Positions 59,347-64,000 of a stretch of 64,000 nt of DNA are shown here, one piece after another. The notes beneath the pieces were generated by a model. The model did not search any database and was not told where the DNA came from. It was given only the letters and a program-made list of their open reading frames with translations. This DNA comes from Paenibacillus larvae subsp. larvae. GTDB taxonomy: Bacteria > Bacillota > Bacilli > Paenibacillales > NBRC-103111. Position 1 is the first letter of the stretch. Each line of letters begins with the position of its first letter. Location of the stretch: NCBI RefSeq assembly GCF_002003265.1, contig NZ_CP019687.1, positions 1,054,001 through 1,118,000 on the forward strand. The letters run 5' to 3'. Both the position numbers and the translations under genes were made by a program.

Positions 59347-60705
59347 ATGCATAGTCAGCTTGAACAAAATAAAGAACATTCCGGATGGCTGCGGCGCAGT
59401 TCAAATATAAGTCTGGAGGAAGTAAACAACTCTGTTAAGGTTCCCGGCAACGCGGGATTTTGGAGGAAATTCTTCGCTTTTGCAGGGCCCGGCTCTCTTG
59501 TAGCCGTCGGCTATGTCGATCCTGGTAACTGGGCTACATCTATTGCCGGGGGAGCCCGGTTTGGATATACCTTGTTATTCGTAATTCTAGTATCTAATTT
59601 AATTGCCATGCTGCTCCAATCATTATCCGCTAAACTTGGTATTGTAACGGGGCGGGATCTGGCTCAAGCCACCAGAGATGCTGTGGGAAAAAAATCAGCG
59701 ATAGTCCTATGGATCTTAACTGAGCTTGCAATAATCGCCACGGATTTAGCTGAAGTAATAGGTTCTGCTATTGCACTTAATCTATTATTTGGAATCCCGC
59801 TTTTATTTGGTATATTAATCACTACTGTGGATGTATTACTTTTGCTGCTTTTGCAGAAAAAAGGATTCCGGATTATCGAATCGATCGTTATTGTGTTGAT
59901 GGCCACTATATTTTTCGTTTTCGTTTTTGAAGTTATCATATCCAAACCGCAGGTATCTGCCCTGTTAGGCGGATATTTGCCTAAAGCTGAAATTATAACG
60001 AACCCCGACATGTTGTTTATTTCACTTGGAATATTGGGTGCAACCGTGATGCCTCACAATCTTTATTTGCACTCATCCATTGTCCAAACAAGGCAGTACA
60101 AACGAACAAGAGAAGGACGGAAAGAAGCAGTGAAGTTTTCTGTACTGGATTCCACTCTTTCCCTAACCTTGGCCTTCTTCGTTAATTCCGCCATTTTGAT
60201 TCTCGGGGCTGCTGCCTTCTTTGGCACCGGTCTTGACGTATCAGAAATTGAAGGAGCCTATGAATTACTAAGTCCGACTCTCGGAGTTGGTATTGCCAGT
60301 ACCTTATTTGCAGTCGCCCTTCTGGCTTCAGGACAAAATTCTACGATTACCGGGACACTAACCGGCCAAATTGTAATGGAAGGTTTCGTGAATTTACGTA
60401 TCACACCTTGGCTCCGTAGAATGATTACACGATTGATTGCCGTCGTGCCTGCTTTTATCGTCACCTGGATCGCCGGTTCCAAGGGAACAGGTGAACTCCT
60501 CTTATGGAGTCAGGTGGTTCTCAGTTTGCAATTGCCATTTGCCGTTATTCCACTCGTATTGTTTACAAGTGATAAAAGAAAAATGGGGGAATTCACCAAC
60601 CCTATGTGGATTAAAGTATTAGCCTGGGTGTCCACAGCTGTCATTGTGGCATTAAATGTTTTCCTGGTCGGGTATATTTTATTAACAGGCCAAGACCTGG
60701 GGTAA
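59347..60705 (+). CDS. mntH: Nramp-family Mn(II)/divalent metal transporter
   Basis: 452 residues with about 11 membrane helices. The metal-binding hallmarks of the family are present: D-P-G-N (58-61) in helix 1 and M-P-H-N-L-Y-L-H-S-S (about 236) in helix 6. Nramp proteins import Mn(II), sometimes Fe(II), coupled to protons. The N-terminal 35 residues are a soluble lead. AGGAGGG stands 6 bp before the ATG. It is monocistronic, with an operator-like palindrome upstream and a terminator downstream. Confidence 0.9.
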   Translation: MHSQLEQNKEHSGWLRRSSNISLEEVNNSVKVPGNAGFWRKFFAFAGPGSLVAVGYVDPGNWATSIAGGARFGYTLLFVILVSNLIAMLLQSLSAKLGIVTGRDLAQATRDAVGKKSAIVLWILTELAIIATDLAEVIGSAIALNLLFGIPLLFGILITTVDVLLLLLLQKKGFRIIESIVIVLMATIFFVFVFEVIISKPQVSALLGGYLPKAEIITNPDMLFISLGILGATVMPHNLYLHSSIVQTRQYKRTREGRKEAVKFSVLDSTLSLTLAFFVNSAILILGAAAFFGTGLDVSEIEGAYELLSPTLGVGIASTLFAVALLASGQNSTITGTLTGQIVMEGFVNLRITPWLRRMITRLIAVVPAFIVTWIAGSKGTGELLLWSQVVLSLQLPFAVIPLVLFTSDKRKMGEFTNPMWIKVLAWVSTAVIVALNVFLVGYILLTGQDLG

Positions 60706-60728
60706 AACTCGTCATCCTATGGGGTATA

Positions 60729-60770
60729 GGCAGTCTGAATGAGAATAACGTTCAGGCTGCCTTATTTATT
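60729..60770 (+). terminator. mntH terminator
   Basis: GGCAGTCTGAA (60729-60739) pairs with TTCAGGCTGCC (60751-60761), one mismatch, followed by TTATTTATT. Confidence 0.75.
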
Positions 60771-60789
60771 GTCGTCCAGATAAGGCAGT

Positions 60790-60981
60790 TGTCAAATATT
60801 TTTCCAAGCGATTATCGGCGAACCCGTTTTTGCTATTGTATTGGTCTACTTCTTGCTTGGGGAAAATATGATAGGACCTCAAATCATTGGAGGCAGTCTC
60901 ATAATGCTGGGCGTTTCGTTGTTTTTCACAAGAAACACAAGCTCGTACAGTTCAATCAGTTATCCCGCAGCACTCATCTGA
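60790..60981 (+). pseudogene. EamA-type transporter remnant
   Basis: About 60 codons without a start encode the last helices of a drug/metabolite transporter: I-I-G-E-P-V-F-A-I-V, L-L-G-E-N, G-G-S-L-I-M-L-G-V, ending at a TGA (60979-60981). Family proteins are about 300 residues, so roughly four fifths is lost. Confidence 0.65.
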
Positions 60982-61065
60982 AGGTTTGGATATCCATATA
61001 AAAATCTGAAACCCAACTATAAACAATATGCCAGCAGCAACCGATATAAAAAAGGAATTCAATAA

Positions 61066-61090
61066 AAAAAGGCCATAAAGCAGCCTTTTT
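61066..61090. terminator. Bidirectional terminator
   Basis: AAAAAGGC (61066-61073) and GCCTTTTT (61083-61090) form a stem flanked by A and T runs, serving both the plus-strand remnant and the minus-strand FAD gene. Confidence 0.7.
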
Positions 61091-61128
61091 CTATATTACG
61101 GAAAAAATGGTATGGTGGATGTCAGTGC

Positions 61129-63063
61129 TTATTTTAAACCATTCTTTAAATCTTTGATTAACATATAGCTATCCCCGTATGTCAGGTTCTTTTTATCTTT
61201 GATGGTAGCCAAGGTTTCTTTGGTAAGCATGCCTCTTTCTTCAAGTTCTGATTGTGCTTCCCCTTTTGAAGAAGGAAGTCCAAGAGCCTGGGTAATCGTA
61301 TAAGTAGCCTGGGCCAAGGTTAACGGGGTTTTTTCGGGTTCTTCCATTTTCTGAATAGCTGAACCGGCATCACCGGAGAAAGCTTCCCTTTTCATTTTTT
61401 TAGCCCCATTTACTAAATCGGCCATACGCTTGTCATTGGACTTTTCGTCGAGCTGGAATTCGTTCGAGTAGCCTCCTGTAGCAAGCATAAGGGATACAGC
61501 TGTTTTTAAGCCTTCATACTGTCTATGCTTCATAAAATCGGCAGGCTCAATTTGAAAAGGATATAATTCCATGCCTTGCTTATTCAACATATCCTGCATT
61601 TGGGCAACTGTTTCTTTGGAAGCGGACATCTCACGGAATGTCATGCCTTTTTCATTAGCCAATCTAACCGCTACGCCGGCCGCTTCTCCTTCCGCCATAC
61701 CAGTCGGAATTACTCGTGCACTGCCGTGTGGCACAGAATCATAACTGGCGGACCGACCCACAACAAGTAGACCGTCCACCTGTTTGGGAATCAGACTGCG
61801 GAAAGGAATAGAATACTGCTGAGGCCGATATACAATAATCACTGGATCATCTGGACGAAGACGCTGAATATCAACCGGATAAGATCCGATGGCTATACGG
61901 TCCCATTGATCTTTATTTTCCAGTACATCAGTACTCGTCAGGCGGTATTCCCCTTGCATATGACGGGTTTCCCGCACATACAGTTCCGGGGCCGTACCGT
62001 CCAGTTCGAGATTCGTAAACTCAGGGAAGTTTTCTTTCATATACTTGAGTACATGGGGAATCTCTTCTTTTGCAATTTGAAATGCCTCTTCCTTCTCCTT
62101 CGGATTAAGTCCGTCAACATCGAAGATTTGGAGGGCATTGATCAGTATAGTTTGATTATTTTGCCGTCCGATATTGAGTCCCCGCATCTTTACCCTGTCT
62201 TTATTCACCGCAGGGTATTCGTTCATCTTGTGATAACCCCAAGCACTAACTTCATTTGCCCCTGTATTTGGATCGTCATCATGATTCAGACGTTTTTTTA
62301 TCTGCTCCCATACATCCGGAGTTGCATTTTTCAAACGGAATACCAGGGTAACAACCATTTTAGCTTCTTTGTTCCCGACGTCCTCTAGGCCATATGTAAA
62401 AGGCACTCCCGCTTCTGCCATGATGTCCCCATCCTGGGTAGCGTCGATGACAGCATTTGCTTGTATAGTCTGTTCCTTTCCGTTCTTATTTATAATTTTA
62501 ACGCCAGACACTCGTTTATTCCCGTTTTTGCCTTCCTCCAAAACCGGGGAGATAGATTTTGCTTTCATGTACAAGTCAATATTGTCTTCCTTCTTCACAA
62601 GATCGTAGAAGGCATCAGCCGCTGTTGTAATATCAAAAGAATCGCCTTCTATCTTGCTAAACCATTCAGAGAAAATCCCTTTATTTAAAACTTCAGGTTT
62701 TTTTCCTGCGGCCGCCTTGCCTCCACGGGCATAGTTCATATCAAGACTGTTTAGCCAGCCAATTGTCATTAATCCTCCCAATACTTCCCGCTCCTTGCCA
62801 TCAATAAGCAATGTCTTCTGTCCGTTGCGGGCCGCTGAGACAGCAGCACTGACTCCTTCTGGATCTGTCCCCACTACGATGAGATCGTATTGGTTCTCAA
62901 GGTTATCCGTGGACTCTACTTGAGCCTTCTTCTGTTCAAACGGTTTTGCGGTCTTAACTGACCCGTTCTTTTTTTCCTTGAAGAGTAACCAGCTTCCGCC
63001 GGCTGTAATAAGGACAACGATCATTATTGTCAAAAGTAACGTCCACTTGCGCAAAACCAACAC
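61129..63063 (-). CDS. Membrane-anchored FAD-dependent oxidoreductase
   Basis: 644 residues. An N-terminal membrane anchor (about 7-28) and a linker precede a FAD-binding fold of the FAD_oxidored family: Y-D-L-I-V-V-G-T-D-P-E-G (residues about 59-70, the family's variant of GxGxxG), V-L-G-G-L-M-T-I-G, and a late R-S-A-S-Y-D-S-V-P-H-G-S-A-R-V motif that closes the flavin site. The catalytic domain should face outside the cell. Substrate unknown; the C-terminal 120 residues are helical and carry no motif I know. The start is uncertain: GTG at 63063 leaves almost no room for the AGGGG site, and a TTG three codons later fits better. It stands alone. Confidence 0.75.
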   Translation of the reverse strand: MLVLRKWTLLLTIMIVVLITAGGSWLLFKEKKNGSVKTAKPFEQKKAQVESTDNLENQYDLIVVGTDPEGVSAAVSAARNGQKTLLIDGKEREVLGGLMTIGWLNSLDMNYARGGKAAAGKKPEVLNKGIFSEWFSKIEGDSFDITTAADAFYDLVKKEDNIDLYMKAKSISPVLEEGKNGNKRVSGVKIINKNGKEQTIQANAVIDATQDGDIMAEAGVPFTYGLEDVGNKEAKMVVTLVFRLKNATPDVWEQIKKRLNHDDDPNTGANEVSAWGYHKMNEYPAVNKDRVKMRGLNIGRQNNQTILINALQIFDVDGLNPKEKEEAFQIAKEEIPHVLKYMKENFPEFTNLELDGTAPELYVRETRHMQGEYRLTSTDVLENKDQWDRIAIGSYPVDIQRLRPDDPVIIVYRPQQYSIPFRSLIPKQVDGLLVVGRSASYDSVPHGSARVIPTGMAEGEAAGVAVRLANEKGMTFREMSASKETVAQMQDMLNKQGMELYPFQIEPADFMKHRQYEGLKTAVSLMLATGGYSNEFQLDEKSNDKRMADLVNGAKKMKREAFSGDAGSAIQKMEEPEKTPLTLAQATYTITQALGLPSSKGEAQSELEERGMLTKETLATIKDKKNLTYGDSYMLIKDLKNGLK

Positions 63064-63573
63064 CCCTAATCTAGAGATTTTTCTTTTTTCTAAAATAAAT
63101 GAAATAAATAAAGTTCGGGTTTGTGATCACTTATGTAAAGTTTCTCTTGATAAACGTTAAGAATTCTAAGATTCACATATCCTGTTTAATCGTCTTTAGC
63201 CTCCCTTTATACAAAAAATTGCTGCTTGATATTTTAATGTTTAAAACAGACAGATACTAGACAGGATACCTAATGATAGAAAATATTTCCATAGGACGTA
63301 TTTACTGAAATATTTTCATTAATAGGTAATTATAAACAATTCAAACCCGGATTATCATGATGCCCTCTGGAACGTTAGTATCACGAGTGATATGTCATTT
63401 TGACGCAAAGGAGTATACCGGGACGAAAGTCCTTTTTTGTGAAATTCCGGGCGAGCTGCTCCAGAAAAAACATGCAAGCATTCTTCCGGGGCTTTTTCTA
63501 GATTTGCCTAATCACAACTGACGAGCAGACCATTCGTATCTGCCCATCAGTCATGACCTCATATGACCTATAT
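63064..63573. other. Intergenic region with one terminator-like hairpin
   Basis: No gene is seen. GGAC-GAAA-GTCC followed by six T (63421-63438) resembles a short intrinsic terminator on the plus strand, with no plus-strand gene before it. ATCACGAGTGAT near 63390 is a small palindrome. Confidence 0.4.
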
Positions 63574-63918
63574 TTACGACCCGTCTTGAGCCTTAGATTG
63601 AATTCGTGAAAAACTGGATGTCCAGTTATATTTGATGGCGTCTAATGCTTGCCGGAGATCTCGTTGCCTTAAGGTGTCGATAATCCGCTGATGTTCTTCC
63701 CAAGAAAGATGAGCATCCTGAGCTTTTTCAAAATAAAACAGTTCCAAACGCTTTAATTTTTGTTTAATCCCTGATAATATCCGCTGAAGCTCATCATTAT
63801 GGGAAAGAACGATATAAACAGAGTGAAAGTCGCTATCAGCCTCAAGAGCCAACAAACGTTCCCCGTCTTTCAGAGCCTGGCTCTGTCCCATATAACTTTT
63901 CATAAAAAGGCAGTACAC
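63574..63918 (-). pseudogene. GntR-family FCD-domain fragment
   Basis: 114 residues match only the C-terminal ligand-binding half (FCD) of a FadR-type GntR regulator: D-F-H-S-V-Y-I-V-L-S-H-N, then E-E-H-Q-R-I-I-D-T-L-R-Q-R-D with the conserved metal-site histidines partly kept. The DNA-binding half is absent; a stop codon lies shortly upstream in frame and the DNA there fits a different family. It is probably the stub of a deleted regulator. Confidence 0.55.
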
Positions 63919-63958
63919 GGTCCAGATCGTTCAAATATATGCGGGTGAAAGTTCTCAC
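63842..63958 (-). pseudogene. Glyoxalase/VOC N-terminal fragment
   Basis: A 38-codon frame starting GTG at 63958, 12 bp after GGAGG, reads V-R-T-F-T-R-I-Y-L-N-D-L-D-R-V-L-P-F-Y-E-K-L-Y-G, a typical start of a glyoxalase/bleomycin-resistance fold protein. It runs into the FCD fragment in another frame, so the two look joined by a deletion. Confidence 0.4.
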
Positions 63959-64000
63959 GATTTCAAGTTTATTCCTCCAACTTAGAAATACGGTCTTCTG

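Noticed and set aside
63360-63440. GACGCAAAGG followed by a GAAA-capped hairpin, reminiscent of a c-di-GMP-I riboswitch
   Set aside because: The rest of the riboswitch core is not recognisable and no plus-strand gene follows; only a terminator-like hairpin can be supported.
1-64000. CRISPR arrays, tRNA/rRNA genes, complete insertion sequences
   Set aside because: No regularly spaced repeats, no cloverleaf or rRNA stretch and no transposase gene were seen on either strand.

Overview
The window is dominated by one very large hybrid non-ribosomal peptide/polyketide (NRPS/PKS) locus on the minus strand (about 55.3 kb down to 1.0 kb). Codon use, moderate GC, Nramp-type and ankyrin lipoprotein neighbours and the style of the synthases all suggest a Paenibacillus-like Firmicute. 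The module order matches what I remember of the galantin/paenilamicin family of spermidine-tailed cationic antibiotics from Paenibacillus larvae. That identification is inference from module logic; I could not run a search.

In transcription order (right to left) the locus holds: a GNAT acetyltransferase (probable self-resistance); C-A(basic residue)-PCP-KS-AT-KR-ACP; KS-AT(atypical)-KR-ACP-C-A(Asn-like code)-PCP-C; half-C-A[MT]-PCP-C; half-C-A(Orn/Lys-like)-PCP-E; C-A(Ser)-PCP; KS-AT-KR-ACP; KS-[dead AT]-KR-ACP-C; half-C-A[MT]-PCP-C-A(Gly-like)-PCP fused to a BtrH-like acyltransferase; a second, free-standing BtrH-like protein; a ZmaM-like fusion of a periplasmic D-peptidase and an ABC exporter; and an FkbK-like dehydrogenase plus free ACP of the hydroxymalonyl-ACP type. 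A LoaP-like NusG paralogue faces the 3' end of this operon.

Read as chemistry: a Lys/Arg starter is extended by malonate and hydroxymalonate (a galantinamic-acid-like unit). The chain then passes through an Asn-like residue, an N-methylated residue, a D-basic residue, Ser plus two C2 units (galantinic-acid-like), a second N-methylated residue and Gly. There is no thioesterase; the chain is probably released by BtrH-like transfer onto an amine (spermidine by analogy). A prodrug peptidase/exporter and an acetyltransferase would protect the producer.

Three synthase genes are each broken by loss of a single base in a short G/C run, a pattern typical of sequencing error though real lesions are possible. 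The most interesting unlisted signals are a repeated subunit-junction architecture (complete C domain ending in -[E/Q]F-x-F-COOH followed by a subunit that starts with half a C domain), two nearly identical 3.5-kb interrupted A[MT] blocks 23 kb apart, a dead AT, a paired BtrH-like release system, and structured non-coding elements in the operon leader and in internal gaps.

Right of the locus (55.9-64 kb) lie ordinary or decaying genes: an unrecognised coding remnant, an ankyrin-repeat lipoprotein, a LysR pseudogene, a tiny open frame next to an arylamine N-acetyltransferase-like gene, an Nramp transporter (mntH) with a likely MntR operator, an EamA remnant, a membrane-anchored FAD protein, and a truncated GntR/FCD and glyoxalase-like fragment at the edge.
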